This document shows, in pieces, positions 12,539 through 25,941 of a stretch of DNA of 64,000 bases. The position numbers were made by a program, and so were the translations under genes. Origin of the DNA: Ascidia mentula (Eukaryota > Chordata > Ascidiacea > Phlebobranchia > Ascidiidae); assembly GCA_947561715.1 (NCBI GenBank), contig OX387198.1, positions 16,988,001 through 17,052,000 of the forward strand, written 5' to 3'. A model generated the notes under the pieces. That model had not been told where the DNA came from and made no database searches. It worked only from the letters and a program-made list of their open reading frames with translations. Within the stretch, counting starts at the first letter, position 1; the number at the start of each line of letters is the position of its first letter.

Positions 12539-15500
12539 ATGGCGTTGGTTCCAAAAGTGTTGGACGAAATGACAACCAAATTTGTTGTCAAATATAAATT
12601 GCATAGAGAAGGTTCTAAATCAAAGCAAATTTTGTCAAAAACAAATGGGAAGATGACGTTTCACAAGGAAGTGCTTGCAGAGGTTCTTAAACCGGCCATG
12701 AAATACCCTGTGGCCATAATAACTGTTTGTGGCGACCAAAGAAAAGGAAAATCATTTTTTCTAAATCTTTTCCTGCGTTATTTAAAAGAAAAGGTACGAA
12801 TCAACTGTTTCCAAACGTATTATATCTTTATGAGGTATTTTTGGTTCTTGTATACACGTTCACGTTGAAACTTGATTTCTTTTAGTTTTAAACTTGATTA
12901 TACTTCTTTCATCCCATTATTGCGTGTAAATTCATTGCTGAAATCGGTAATGTTTGACGACCAAGGCAGTACATGCACTTTTCAAGTTGTCTGTGGATGA
13001 CAAAACGCTGCAAGTTGCCGTATAACAAAATTGTACGTAATATTCTTGTTTTGTTTAGTTGGGAATAACCACCTTCAAGATTCCAAAAAAAGTGGAGGAG
13101 TTGTTCGAGGGATTTCCGTATCAAGGAGGCTCGGCAAGAAAGACAGAAGGAATTTGGATTTTGGACACTCCTTTATGGATCAAAAGAAACAACAAGGATG
13201 TGTGTGAAGTTTTGCTAAATTGTTTGAGTGCTTTCCACTTAATTAACAGCTGTTTTTAAGTTAGTAAATTTCTAGGAATTAAAAAAAATTTAATTGCATA
13301 TTAGATTGCCCTCTATCTCATGGACACACAAGGCATGTTCGATTTAAAAACTACGGTAACAGAGTGCACTCAAATAATTGCTCTAGCCACAATTATGAGT
13401 TCCCATGTTGTGTTTAACCAGATGAAACAAATCCAAGCCAACGATATTGCAAATCTAGAGGTAAATTGTCACCAAATATAAGAAGTTTCTTTTGGTAATT
13501 TTACATTTTTTTTTTGGTGTATAGGAATAGTAAAATTCAAAAAAAAATAATATTTACTTAGTTTTGGACCAGATCTGCAAAGTGGGCAAAAGATAAAAAC
13601 TCTTCAACAATGTTTCAGGTAAGCTTAACAGTAGAAAGTAAAAATGAATGCAATATTTCTCGTGTATCTACACATTAATAAAAATGCTTGAGAATTAATT
13701 CTGGGAATCATTTCCCATTCTGTTGCTATTTGGTCCTGAAGATTTCCACCTTAATATATATATAACAACTGTCTAGGAAACATTCGTTTCAGGTTAAAAT
13801 CTTTCAGTCTTCTTTACATATATATTTCGCTTCGTTAAAAGCATCATCAGTGTCTATAAAAGCAAATCAAGAATTAGGTTCCAATAAAATAAAGTAAAGG
13901 CTCTCCACTACCTCACAACACGCCCTTTACACAACTAAAAACCTGCCACATGCAACGGGTGGAAGCGTTGAGAAACCACGGAAAAGATGGACACAGGAAA
14001 AAAATAAAAACACGGTGGTGATAAAACACGGGAAAGATAAAGAAACAGTATCTGCTTAAAACAATGTAAAACAAAAAAACATCATTTGCACCGCGGTAAA
14101 ATCATTTTTTGTATATTAATTTTTTACAAAAATAAGGACACCGTTGCATGTGGCAGGTTTTTAGTTGTGTAAAGGGCGTGTTGTGAGGTAGTGGAGAGCC
14201 TTTACTTTATTTTATTTGAACCTAATTCTTAATTTGCTTTTATAGACACTGATGATGCTTTTAACGAAGCGAAATATATATGTCTAATTAAAGAAGACTG
14301 AAAGATTTTAACCTGAAACGAATGTTTCCTAGACAGTTGTTATTAATGAAAATGAGCATTTAAATTTTTTAAAAAAAGTGCAAAAATCTAATTTCGCAAT
14401 ATTAATATACTTCGCACGCACCATAGGGCGAATTTTGCCAGAAAGACTCAGATACCCACGCATAGAAAAAGATATAGTCTACAGTGAAAATCATTTTTAT
14501 AGCATGAAAATCGCAGCAACACAATCTTGTTTACGTTTTCGTAATTGAAAAACCTCTAGCACATGTAAATATTATACTCAACAGAACATACTGTTTCTGC
14601 TGCGCGATTTTGAAGATCCTGATATAGGTTTTGGAATGAAAGGAGGTGAAAAGTATTTCAATGAAATCCTTACGACGCCCGACATTGCCGCTGAATCAAG
14701 GGAAAATATCAAAAATCTCTCCCAGCTCTTTGCAAGCGTTAAATGTTGCACTCTTCCATCTCCAAGTGAAAAAGTGAGGGTTCGCGGCAAAGATGCACCA
14801 AAAATTGTCATTGAACGTAAATCTTTGGTTGACAGCAATTATTTTCAACATAGTAAATCGTCGAAATTTTCATTCTCAGAAATCGGACAGAAATTTATGT
14901 CATATTGCGAGAAATTATTTGATCATTTGCTTGAAACTGCAAATCCAATTAATGTTGTTGGTAGCGATACCACAGGAGAACAGATGCTTGAAATTGTTGA
15001 CGGATGCGCAGGGATTCTCCTCAAAGATAATATGCCAGGTCCAGAAGAACTCAGTGAGGTTTGTTACAATGCGAAATTCCAACACTTTCCCCTTTAACAT
15101 GTTTGCAAATTAGGAGCTGATGGAATTTCAATTAAACCATCTCATCGACCTAGAGATTGAAAATTATGACAAACAATTGCAAAAGGTGAGACACCAGTTT
15201 TCATACGTGGTCAATAACTTGCCTAAATTTGTATCTTACCTTTTATAGATCATGGAAACGGCTAAATCTGAAAAAGAGTTTGAAATGGAAGCTGCATATT
15301 ATCGAACTAAAACTGAAGACAGTTTTGATCAAAAAAAAAAAATTGGCGGGGATATAAACATATCAAAAAAAAGGAAATTACTGACTCAACAAACAAAAAT
15401 AAAACAAAATGAATACATAAGGCTATTTAAAGTAAAAGAGGAACTGCGACATGAACAAGATGTAAATAATCAACATTCAACACTTGTAAGGGTAGCTATT

Positions 15501-15731
15501 GTGGCAATTTGCATCAGACAAATCATATACTCTTCTTTAGAAAATTCAAAAACTTTTGCAACGAATTGATCAATTAGAAAAGCTGCAGAAACCTGCAAAG
15601 GTAAACAGAAAGATTAGCATTGAATTGGTCTTTTTGTATGATGTCCATTTTGATATTAAGTAAAGTGTAAGGGTTAGCAGTAAAAGTTGTTTCTTTGGTT
15701 TCAGAAAAGAAAACACTGCACAATTCAATGA
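12539..15731 (+). CDS. GBP/atlastin-type large GTPase with CaaX box, copy 2
   Basis: Exons 12539–12793, 13059–13208, 13305–13460, 13562–13618, 14585–15058, 15114–15185, 15249–15485, 15541–15600, 15705–15731; 495 residues. All GTPase motifs and the C-terminal CTIQ are intact. Relative to copy 1 it has K461N (exon 7) and M483Q (exon 8, ATG to CAG), both in the C-terminal coiled-coil region. Its predicted protein is identical to that of copy 4. Alternation of such variants along the array supports an A+B dimer as the duplicated unit. Confidence 0.88.
13765..14340. mobile_element. Fold-back MITE in intron 4 of GBP-like copy 2
   Basis: Same element at the same intronic position as in copy 1, with only scattered substitutions; the insertion predates the array. 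Confidence 0.8.
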
Positions 15732-16053
15732 GGAAATGGTAGCCTTGACTGATGCCATAATTCACCAGTCCACCTATTTTGCTTGTATTTGAGTTGTACA
15801 AAAGCTAGTTCATACGTAATGCCGTGGCTTTTGTATCAGTAGTTTTGTAGAATTTGCTGTTGTGTGAAGTGGTTTTTCCTTTTTTCATGTTCATGCCGAG
15901 GTTTGAATTTGATAAGTTATGGAATGTCCCTGGTTAAATTTAAAGTTTTCAAATGCAAAATCTAATTCATGTGATGCATATTTGTTCTTCGCCGGCAACG
16001 CTATAAGTATTAATTGATTGTGTTTTTGCCATTGGCTGGTCGCCTAAATATTT

Positions 16054-16284
16054 CAACCATTAAAAAATTACGAACTGTGTGAAGTAGGCATTTTCCTACA
16101 GGTATGATAAAACTTGTCCAAACAAAGACTATATTCGGTTGGAGTGTAAAAATATACCACGTGGTTGGGTGTGAACAGTTGGTATATTTTTACACTCCAA
16201 CCGATTACAGTCTTTGTTTGGACAAGTTCTATCATACCTGTAGGAAAATGCCTAATTTACACAGTTCGTAATTTTTAATGGTTG
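16054..16284. repeat. Long inverted repeat at the unit 3 start
   Basis: Same fold-back structure as at 8244–8474: left arm 16054–16158, spacer 16159–16180, right arm 16181–16284. A few mismatches separate the arms. Confidence 0.9.
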
Positions 16285-17259
16285 GTGCAGATACATCAGG
16301 TCACGTATATAATCTGGAATGCTTTGGAAGAAATAAAACATTTTATTTTTAATAAACTACAACCTACTGAAAAACTGTTACGCTCTTTGCAACAACGCTT
16401 TTCCAGGTCCTCAGGACGCTACGTTACGACTAACCACAAGCCCATGCTGCCTGTACGACGGTTGGTACGTATTAACTGACGTCATACTCACATGGTTGAC
16501 AGTGGGCTATTGTTAGGGGTTACGGCTCAATACGCTTGATTTAAAGTCGAACTGTAAATAGGATTGGCAGTACAATTTTGCAACATTTTTATCTCAAATT
16601 TCCTGTTATGATTTAGTGCAATAACGCCTTCGCACTTGACATCGTTAAAAAAGTTCAAGATATCTTTAACTTGTGATTTTGCATGACTAATTTTCTCGTC
16701 TAATTTCGATATAAATGTTTACTTTAAAAAGCGATACTCAATCACAACACCACGCTTCCTGTCACATAACTTTTGTCGATTTTTTAATCGCGTCATTGTC
16801 TTGCCTTTATAATCTGCCGCTGTCAATGCGACGACCTGGAGGCAGAAGAGTGAAATTGTATGTGAAAAAAACTCGAACTAGATTGTGCGATAATTGTATC
16901 ACTTTGTTTCGTAAATTAAATTCCGCATTATTCTTGAAAATTGATCTTGATTTTATAATGTGATTTAAAACGTCATGACTAGCATTTATCGAAGTAACTT
17001 GGTTTGAGGCACTGTAAATACATTGATGGTGTAGCATAACGTTGTAAGAAAATAGTTTGTAAAACAGTTTAGTGAGGTTGGTTTGTGTAAAAGGAACTTA
17101 TAAAGTTATTTTTGTGCTAGCAGTAGGCAGTGGTGGCAAGAACGGACATAACCTTTCACGTCGGCCCTTCACCCGGACCAGAAGTGTCTTTTTCCTATAA
17201 CCTCAGGACGCTGCGTTAACGGCTAACCATAATTTAGCGTAGAAAGCATCCCGGGAAGG

Positions 17260-17932
17260 GCATTGCATCTTCTTCCTCATTGGTCGATCGACATAGCGCA
17301 TCGGCGTGACCGTGTTTCTCTCCCAGGCGATGACACGCAATCCGATCTCCTAACAATAGATTTAAATACCGGTTTTGGGTGTACGTCTGTGCTATTCCCG
17401 GCACGGTTACCCGTGATTTGCTTGGTGTCGGACTTTGCTGGGAGGGGTTTACCTGCGATGAGGGTTGTACAGACATAAATGGACATAATCTCGGCGGGCC
17501 GGACCGTTGAAGTCCACTAGTTGACGGTCCTTGAGACCCCGCACAAAGCAAGAAGCTTCATCTCATTCTTAATGGCTGCGTCGGCTGCGTTCGTGTAAGC
17601 ATGTACTGCTAGAGCCATGTTTTTGTTTCCTTTGGATTCGGTTGACTAATTGGCTTCTCAATGCGCATTGGCTAGTGGGGTTAGCTTCGATCGCTTTGGC
17701 TTTCATAACTATCTCATCGAATTGCATTTCGTGCAGGTTTTCAGCCTCGTTTGAATGTCCCAAATAAAGTCATTGTCAACGTTTGTTAAAAAAAGATGCT
17801 TCTTAGTTTCTTCCGTAACTTTGTTGCGGCGCATTTTTTGGGAATTAAATACTTCAAAATGAAAGTTTTAATGAGGGGCGAATGTTAAAACCCATAATCC
17901 GGATGGTGAGAAACAGTTTATTCCTTCACGTG
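17260..17932 (-). mobile_element. Ty3/gypsy-like pol/gag-like debris, unit 3
   Basis: Equivalent to the unit 1 segment. Here an open minus frame of 105 codons (17234–17551) joins the Ser/Gln-rich part to the RNase H-like tail with HGHADALCR. The 64-codon gag-like frame lies at 17569–17763. It is decayed element sequence, not a functional gene. Confidence 0.55.
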
Positions 17933-18499
17933 TGACAGGAACGCTTTTTTACGGTTGCAGCGTCCTGGCACTCGTCAATTTCGTGTTACGCTTCTTAAAA
18001 CAATAACGCTTTCCTAGGTCGAATGGAAGCTGTGTTAACGGCCGCCATTATGGTCGTTTTCGCTTTCCTCCAAATAAAATATTTATTCTCGAATTTTCAA
18101 GTAAAATAATACAATCAGTGTCTTTGCTTTTATCAGTACAATGTTTGTTAAGTTGGGTCATTTTATTGTTTGGTTTCAGTATCACGATTCTACTGTGTTT
18201 ATTATGTAACATTTCGTGACATAGTTATAGAAACTGGTATTATTATCTCCTATTAGTTGCAATGCAAAACGAATTCTGCCTAAATTACAACGTTTTGACT
18301 TTTGCAGTGGCAAAATGATATTAAACTACTGTCTTTTTAAATATTGCTACAACTCTCAACTGTACATGTAGAAAAATATGTATTGTTACTCAGGTGATCT
18401 TTGCAAAAAAAATTGTTGAACCGCAAATCCACGATATCCGTGCTGCCGTAAAAAGTACCCGAGCTAACCAAAGCGTTCCAAGCGATCCTTGCCATTGCC

Positions 18500-18712
18500 A
18501 ACCTTTTTTTTCTTTTTTTTACCACACCGGGATTTGAACCCAGGATGACATCCTGGGCACGAATCCCGGTCAGGTTTTCTTCTTGGTATATGGGTCGGGC
18601 GCTTGACCAATGCTGCTTGCCAACCTTTTTTTTTTGACGCACCAGGATTTGAACTCGCGAACGCTCCTAACTCCTCGTCTGCCATACAGTGGTAGCACGT
18701 TGTGCAAAAACA
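18500..18712 (-). mobile_element. Tandem tRNA-derived SINE-like modules, unit 3
   Basis: Same as the unit 1 dimer at +16112 bp, without visible change in the B-box motifs or A-rich tails. Confidence 0.5.
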
Positions 18713-18751
18713 CGTTGGTCGTCAAAATCTTCTTTTGAGAGTATAATTTGT

Positions 18752-19244
18752 ATTTCTTCGGGCAATCTTTGCAGAGAGATGTACCAAAAATGAAAAACAC
18801 AATTTATGGCGGCCTAACAATGACATCATGTCATCCATTAATTCTGCTGGTGATCGGTCTCAAAGTTCAGATGTATGTAACAATTTACGCGCCATTTGAT
18901 AATCCGAGCAGTCACAAGTGTTTATTAACCGCTGCTTTGGGCAATTATACTTATCGTGATACGGTGGGTTTTCCAATAAATCCAATAGCCAACCAGCGCT
19001 TGCTTGATCAAGGGATAAAACAACGTGGAATTTTTCGTTTCATCAGCAGATATGCTTCGTAGCGCAACCGTATTCTTGGTTGCTGTGTCCAAAATGTTGG
19101 CAGTTTCATAGCAACTGCGTGCCTGGCAGGAATTAATCGTTCCATATTTATGTGATTTTTCGAGTCGCTTAAAAGCAAAGCAAGTACAGCAGCAACGACA
19201 TTACTCAGAACTTCATAAAGACGATGTTTTTCGAATGAAGCCAT
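18752..19244 (-). mobile_element. Retroelement gag remnant, unit 3
   Basis: Same as the unit 1 remnant: N-terminal frame at 19008–19244, internal TGA in the second half. Confidence 0.7.
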
Positions 19245-20840
19245 ATTGGGTGTGATGTGATAGCTTTAACCTCATCTTTGTGGTGACGTAATATAATGTT
19301 TTTAATATTTCTAGTTTCGTACTATGCGGTAAATTAACTAGTGGTTAATTGCGGCGGATTATAATGTATTGTCGAACTTAAACAATTGCCACTGAAGTAC
19401 AGCATCCTTCACCTCGGTTCGGATTTGTTGGTTTAAAGGTTTTTCCCTGCGGTCGTTGGAAAATTTAAGGTCTGACGTCTTTCGATTGTAAATGATCTCA
19501 GTCTTCCAATTAATGTGTGCAATATTATTCTTCATAAGTGCCGTTGGATATGACACAAGGCAGGCAAGATAACATTTCTCTTATTACATAGCCGTTGACG
19601 TGGAAAGCATGCAGAATAGAATGCCAGACATTTGTGAAGCGAACGTTTGAAAGGAAGAGATGAGCGGTGTGTGAACAGTTTGAAAACATCACACTTCGTT
19701 TACGCCAAGCCGGTCGTCGGTAGTGACGTAGCTTTATGGCTATTTTTCACAAATTTATGATGATAAATACCAAATCCTTGTGCACCGGAGAACACAAACT
19801 AACATGCGTACTGTTAAAATCTAAAAAAACAGTCAATTTTGTATGGTCCGTAACTAATGGAAAGGTTTATTTTGTGCCCATTCAACCATAAGGACCCTTT
19901 TAGCGTACCGCAAAGTAACCATGACCTCAAACCGTAAACAATTTTACGCCTTAATTTCTAACAATGGAATTCAGCGGGGTCTCTTACGTTCGTACTAATT
20001 TGCTCCAATACAATTTGAAAAACGTTTGTTGAAAAGCATAGCGGGCATTTCACCCAGCGTTTCAGGCTAAGTTGTATACACTTCAGTAGTTTTGGCTGCG
20101 TGGCAGTAGTGTAACAAGCTGATTGGTTGGGATGCAGGCGCTGAATGATGTGTGGCAAAGCTGGTAGTTTTCCACTGCTAGCTTATAAAGAGGCGTCGGC
20201 TGTGCGCGGTTGTTTTGAATACAGAGTTTCTTGTTGTGGATGATATAAGTTTGATACTGGTTTGTGATAGCGTCCAGATAGAACGAATGTTGTTTTAACC
20301 CTTTATTTTTATCTTTTATCGATTTAGATTTTGGTGTTTAATTATTTGGAGGTTAATTAGCGCGAGTCTCTGATTCAGTGGTTGGATATTGGTAGAGGGT
20401 AGACTGCATGTATACGGTGGGGCTTGGCGCCCCTGTTGGAAATCGCGTTTCGGGTTGGGTAAACTGTTTGTTTCGACTACTAATATATCGAACCACTGTC
20501 GGTTACACACCCTTAAAGCACATTATACGCCTTTAAGGCCACAGAACCCTCATCATTAAAGCACCAACCTTGCCACAAAAAACGAAAGTCACATAAAATA
20601 TACGGCTTTGACGTAAACCCTCCAAAAATGTTTTTCTTGTTTGTTAACTGTTCAGAGACAGGAAGAAATTGAATTTTCTGTGTTAAATTGACATACATTA
20701 TTACATGAAATATATCGTCTATTGTTTTTTCCGAACATGACCTGTGAACGAGCGTTGAAATCGATTTTTAGAAATGTGTGCTCATGACAAACAAATTTGA
20801 TGTGGTATTTGATTTACCACTTTTTATTTTAGGAAGAAAA

Positions 20841-23800
20841 ATGGCGTTGGTTCCAAAAGTGTTGGACGAAATGACAACCAAATTTGTTGTCAAATATAAA
20901 TTGCATAGAGAAGGTTCTAAATCAAAGCAAATTTTGTCAAAAACAAATGGGAAGATGACGTTTCACAAGGAAGTGCTTGCAGAGGTTCTTAAACCGGCCA
21001 TGAAATACCCTGTGGCCATAATAACTGTTTGTGGCGACCAAAGAAAAGGAAAATCATTTTTTCTAAATCTTTTCCTGCGTTATTTAAAAGAAAAGGTACG
21101 AATCAACTGTTTTCAAATGTATTATATCTTTATGAGGTATTTTTGGTTCTTGTATACACGTTCACGTTGAAACTTGATTTCTTTTAGTTTTAAACTTGAT
21201 TATACTTCTTTCATCCCATTATTGTGTGTAAATTCATTGCTGAAATCGGTAATGTTTGACGATAAAGGCAGTACATGCACTTTTCAAGTTGTCTGTGGAT
21301 GACAAAACGCTGCAAGTTGCCGTATAACAAAATTGTACGTAATATTCTTGTTTTGTTTAGTTGGGAATAACCACCTTCAAGATTCCCAAAAAAGTGGAGG
21401 AGTTGTTCGAGGGATTTCCATATCAAGGAGGCTCGGCAAGAAAGACAGAAGGAATTTGGATTTTGGACACTCCTTTATGGATCAAAAGAAACAACAAGGA
21501 TGTGTGTGAAGTTTTGCTAAATTGTTTGAGTGCTTTCTACTTAATTAACAGCTGTTTTTAAGTTAGTAAATTTCTAGGAATTAAAAAAAATTTAATTGCA
21601 TATTAGATTGCCCTCTATCTCATGGACACACAAGGCATGTTCGATTTAAAAACTACGGTAACAGAGTGCACTCAAATAATTGCTCTAGCCACAATTATGA
21701 GTTCCCATGTTGTGTTTAACCAGATGAAACAAATCCAAGCCAACGATATTGCAAATCTAGAGGTAAATTGTCACCAAATATAAGAAATTTCTTTTGGTAA
21801 TTTTACATTTTTTTTTTGGTGTATAGGAATAGTAAAATTCAAAAAAAAATAATATTTACTTAGTTTTGGACCAGATCTGCAAAGTGGGCAAAAGATAAAA
21901 ACTCTTCAACAATGTTTCAGGTAAGCTTAACAGTAGAAAGTAAAAATGAATGCAATATTTCTCGTGTATCTACACATTAATAAAAATGCTTGAGAATTGA
22001 TTCTGGGAATCATTTCCCATTCTGTTGCTATTTGGTCCTGAAGATTTCCACCTTAATATATATATAACAACTGTCTAGGAAACATTCGTTTCAGGTTAAA
22101 ATCTTTCAGTCTTCTTTACATATATATTTCGCTTCGTTAAAAGCATCATCAGTGTCTATAAAAGCAAATCAAGAATTAGGTTCCAATAAAATAAAGTAAA
22201 GGCTCTCCACTACCTCACAACACGCCCTTTACACAACTAAAAACCTGCCACATGCAACGGGTGGAAGCGTTGAGAAACCACGGAAAAGATGGACACAGGA
22301 AAAAAATAAAAACACGGTGGTGATAAAACACGGGAAAGATAAAGAAACAGTATCTGCTTAAAACAATGTAAAACAAAAAAACATCATTTGCACCGCGGTA
22401 AAATCATTTTTTGTATATTAATTTTTTACAAAAATAAGGACACCGTTGCATGTGGCAGGTGTTTAGTTGTGTAAAGGGCGTGTTGTGAGGTAGTGGAGAG
22501 CCTTTACTTTATTTTATTTGAACCTAATTCTTAATTTGCTTTTATAGACACTGATGATGCTTTTAACGAAGCGAAATATATATATCTAATTAAAGAAGAC
22601 TGAAAGATTTTAACCTGAAACGAATGTTTCCTAGACATTTGTTATTAATCAAAATGAGCATTTAAATTTTTTAAAACAAGTGCAAAAATCTAATTTCGCA
22701 ATATTAATATACTTCGCACGCACCATAGGGCGAATTTTGCCAGAAAGACTCAGATACCCACGCATAAAAAAAGATATAGTCTACAGTAAAAATCATTTTT
22801 ATAGCATGAAAATCGCAGCAACACAATCTTGTTTACGTTTTCGTAATTGAAAAACCTCTAGCACATGTAAATATTATACTCAACAGAACATTCTGTTTCT
22901 GCTGCGCGATTTTGAAGATCCTGATATAGGTTTTGGAATGAAAGGAGGTGAAAAGTATTTCAATGAAATCCTTACGACGCCCGACATTGCCGCTGAATCA
23001 AGGGAAAATATCAAAAATCTCTCCCAGCTCTTTGCAAGCGTTAAATGTTGCACTCTTCCATCTCCAAGTGAAAAAGTGAGGGTTCGCGGCAAAGATGCAC
23101 CAAAAATTGTCATTGAACGTAAATCTTTGGTTGACAGCAATTATTTTCAACATAGTAAATCGTCGAAATTTTCATTCTCAGAAATCGGACAGGAATTTAT
23201 GTCATATTGCGAGAAATTATTTGATCATTTGCTTGAAACTGCAAATCCAATTAATGTTGTTGGTAGCGATACCACAGGAGAACAGATGCTTGAAATTGTT
23301 GTGGGATGCGCAGAGATTCTCCTCAAAGATAATATACCAGGTCCAGAAGAACTCAGTGAGGTTTGTTACAATGCGAAATTCCAACACTTTCCCCTTTAAC
23401 ATGTTTGCAAATTAGGAGCTGATGGAATTTCAATTAAACCATCTCATCGACCTAGAGATTGAAAATTATGACAAACAATTGCAAAAGGTGAGATGTCAGT
23501 TTTCATACGTGGTCAATAACTTGCCTAAATTTGTATCTTACCTTTTATAGATCATGGAAACGGCTAAATCTGAAAAAGAGTTTGAAATGGAAGCTGCATA
23601 TTATCGAACTAAAACTGAAGACAGTTTTGATCAAAAAAAAAAAATTGGCGGGGATATAAACATATCAAAAAAAAGGAAATTACTGACTCAACAAACAAAA
23701 ATAAAACAAAATGAATACATAAGGCTATTTAAAGTAAAAGAGGAACTGCGACATGAACAAGATGTAAAAAATCAACATTCAACACTTGTAAGGGTAGCTA

Positions 23801-24033
23801 TTGTGGCAATTTGCATCAGACAAATCATATACTCTTCTTTAGAAAATTCAAAAACTTTTGCAACGAATTGATCAATTAGAAAAGCTGATGAAACCTGCAA
23901 AGGTAAACAGAAAGATTAGCATTGAATTGGTCTTTTTGTATGATGTCCATTTTGATATTAAGTAAAGTGTAAGAGTTAGCAGTAAAAGTTGTTTCTTTGG
24001 TTTCAGAAAAGAAAACACTGCACAATTCAATGA
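20841..24033 (+). CDS. GBP/atlastin-type large GTPase with CaaX box, copy 3
   Basis: Exons 20841–21095, 21361–21510, 21607–21762, 21864–21920, 22887–23360, 23416–23487, 23551–23787, 23843–23902, 24007–24033; 495 residues. G1–G4 motifs and CTIQ are intact. Relative to copy 1, exon 5 has K309E, D345V, G349E and M356I, shared only with copy 5, near the end of the GTPase domain and the start of the helical region. Exons 7–9 match copy 1. The 5' flank (about 20149–20560) matches subtype B instead of copy 1. Confidence 0.88.
22067..22642. mobile_element. Fold-back MITE in intron 4 of GBP-like copy 3
   Basis: Same element and position. The right terminus reads CATTTGT instead of CAGTTGT, a substitution shared with copy 5. 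Confidence 0.8.
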
Positions 24034-24355
24034 GGAAATGGTAGCCTTGACTGATGCCATAATTCACCAGTCCACCTATTTTGCTTGTATTTGAGTTGTA
24101 CAGAAGCTAGTTCATACGTAATGCCGTGGCTTTTATATCAGTAGTTTTGTAGAATTTGCTGTTGTGTGAAGTGGTTTTTCCTTTTTTCATGTTCATGCCG
24201 AGGTTTGAATTTGATAAGTTATGGAATGTCCCTAGTTAAATTTAAAGTTTTTAAGTGCAAAATCCAATTCATGTGATGCATATTTGTTCTTCGCCGGCAA
24301 CGCTACAAGTATTAATTGATTGTGTTTTTGCCATTGGCTGGTCGCCTAACTATTT

Positions 24356-24586
24356 CAACCATTAAAAAATTACGAACTGTGTGAAGTAGGCATTTTCCTA
24401 CAGATATGATAGAACTTGTCCAAACAAAGACTATATTCGGTTGGAGTGTAAAAATATACCACGTGGTTGGGTGTGAACAGATGGTATATTTTTACACTCC
24501 AACCGATTACAGTCTTTGTTTGGACAAGTTCTATCATACCTGTAGGAAAATGCCTAATTTACACAGTTCGTAATTTTTAATGGTTG
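24356..24586. repeat. Long inverted repeat at the unit 4 start
   Basis: Fold-back segment with ~105-bp arms and a 22-bp spacer, essentially identical to the unit 2 copy. Confidence 0.9.
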
Positions 24587-25430
24587 GTGCAGATAGATCA
24601 GGTCACGTATATAATCGGGGATGCTTTGGAAGAAATAAAACATTTTATTTTAATAAACTACAACCTACTGAAAAACTGTTACGCTCTTTGCAACAACGCT
24701 ATTCCAGGTCCTCAGGACGCTACGTTACGACTAACCACAAGCCCATGCTGCCCGTACGACGGTTGGTACGTATTAACTGACGTCATACTCACATGGTTGA
24801 CAGTGGGCTATTGTTAGGGGTTACGGCTAAATACGCTTGATTTAAAGTCGAACTGTAAAATTTAAAGTCGAACTGTAATTTCATCCCAAATTTCCTGTTA
24901 TGTTTTAGTGCAATTACGCCTTCGCACTTTGACATCGATAAAAAAGTTCAAGATATCTTTAACTTATGATTTTGCGTGAATAATTTTCTCGTCTAATTTC
25001 GATATAAATGTTTACTTCACAAAGTGATACTCAATCACCGCACCATGCTTCCTGTCACATAACTTTTGTGGATTTTTTAATCATTCATTGTCTTGCCTTT
25101 ATAATCTGCCGCTGTCAATGCGACGACCTGGAGGCAGAAGAATGAAATTGTATGTGACAAACCTCGAACCAGATTATGTGATAATTGTATCACTTTGTTT
25201 CGTAAATTAAATTCCGCATTATTCTTGAAAATTGATCTTGATTTTATAATGTGATTTAAAACGTCATAATCGCATTTATCGAAGTAACTTGGTTTGAGAC
25301 ACTGTAAATACATTGGTGGTGTATCATAACGTTGTAAGAAAATAGTTTGTAAAACAGTTTAGTGAGGTTAGTTTGTGTAATAGGAAGTTCTAGAGTTATT
25401 TTTGTGCCAGTTTGCTCAATAACGAACTCA

Positions 25431-25941
25431 TGAAAACGTGTAAAAAACGCATAACAACAGTTATACCACTTTTATTATCTTGTTTGAAATCTGCACACAA
25501 TTTCAAAATACCAACATATAGATCTACAAAATGACACGGAAAAATAATCTCACATTGGTCTGCATTATATGCTGCCTCGCCCCAGAATACTACAGAGAAA
25601 GGCAAAGAAACTCTTTTAGAAACAGTAATTGGCCCAACGGTGTCACGTGAGAGGGAGCGGTAAAGGGAGCTATACGAAATCTACGTGCGGTGGCTGCTGC
25701 ATTCAAGACAATTATATGAATTAAAATATAAATTAACAAAAACATTGAATCAAGCAAGTAAATGTTGAAATAATAGAGTTGACAAAAATGTCGTAAAAAA
25801 TGTAAACGTAAAAGATTGAAAAAGAAATTGTATTAATCACCACTGAAGACAATCTGTAATGGTCCCATTGTGTCTATCGCTCCATGGGCTGCATCTTCTC
25901 GAACCAACGGAGCGCGGAGTCTTACAGTTTTTTTTGCTTCC
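25431..25941. repeat. 511-bp segment private to unit 4
   Basis: Present in unit 4 and absent from unit 2 at an otherwise identical position. No open frame of interest is seen. Its part at about 25590–25800 (cagtaattggcccaacggtg and following) recurs at about 42050–42270 just outside the array. It is either a mobile-element insertion or an ancestral segment lost from the other units. No clear target duplication or inverted termini are visible. Confidence 0.8.

Larger units (their letters stand above)
8195..16004 (+). repeat. Tandem unit 2, subtype B
   Basis: Second unit, 7810 bp. It lacks the 548-bp A segment: the sequence runs directly from gggtgtac into tgacaggaacg near 9580. It also has a local duplication of ttaaagtcgaactgtaa near 8730–8766. 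It keeps the retroelement RNase H tail (about 9456–9561, minus), gag remnant, SINE-like dimer and a complete GBP-like gene. It is nearly identical to unit 4 except that unit 4 has a 511-bp segment at 25431–25941. Nothing recognisable lies between the gag remnant and the gene (10937–12538). Confidence 0.95.
16005..24306 (+). repeat. Tandem unit 3, subtype A
   Basis: Third unit, 8302 bp. It is nearly identical to unit 5, but 18 bp shorter because of a small deletion near 17120. The first part follows unit 1 and the stretch from about 20149 to 20560 follows subtype B. By 20761 the sequence is A-like again, so the unit looks like a mosaic. No gene is visible in 19245–20840. Confidence 0.95.
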
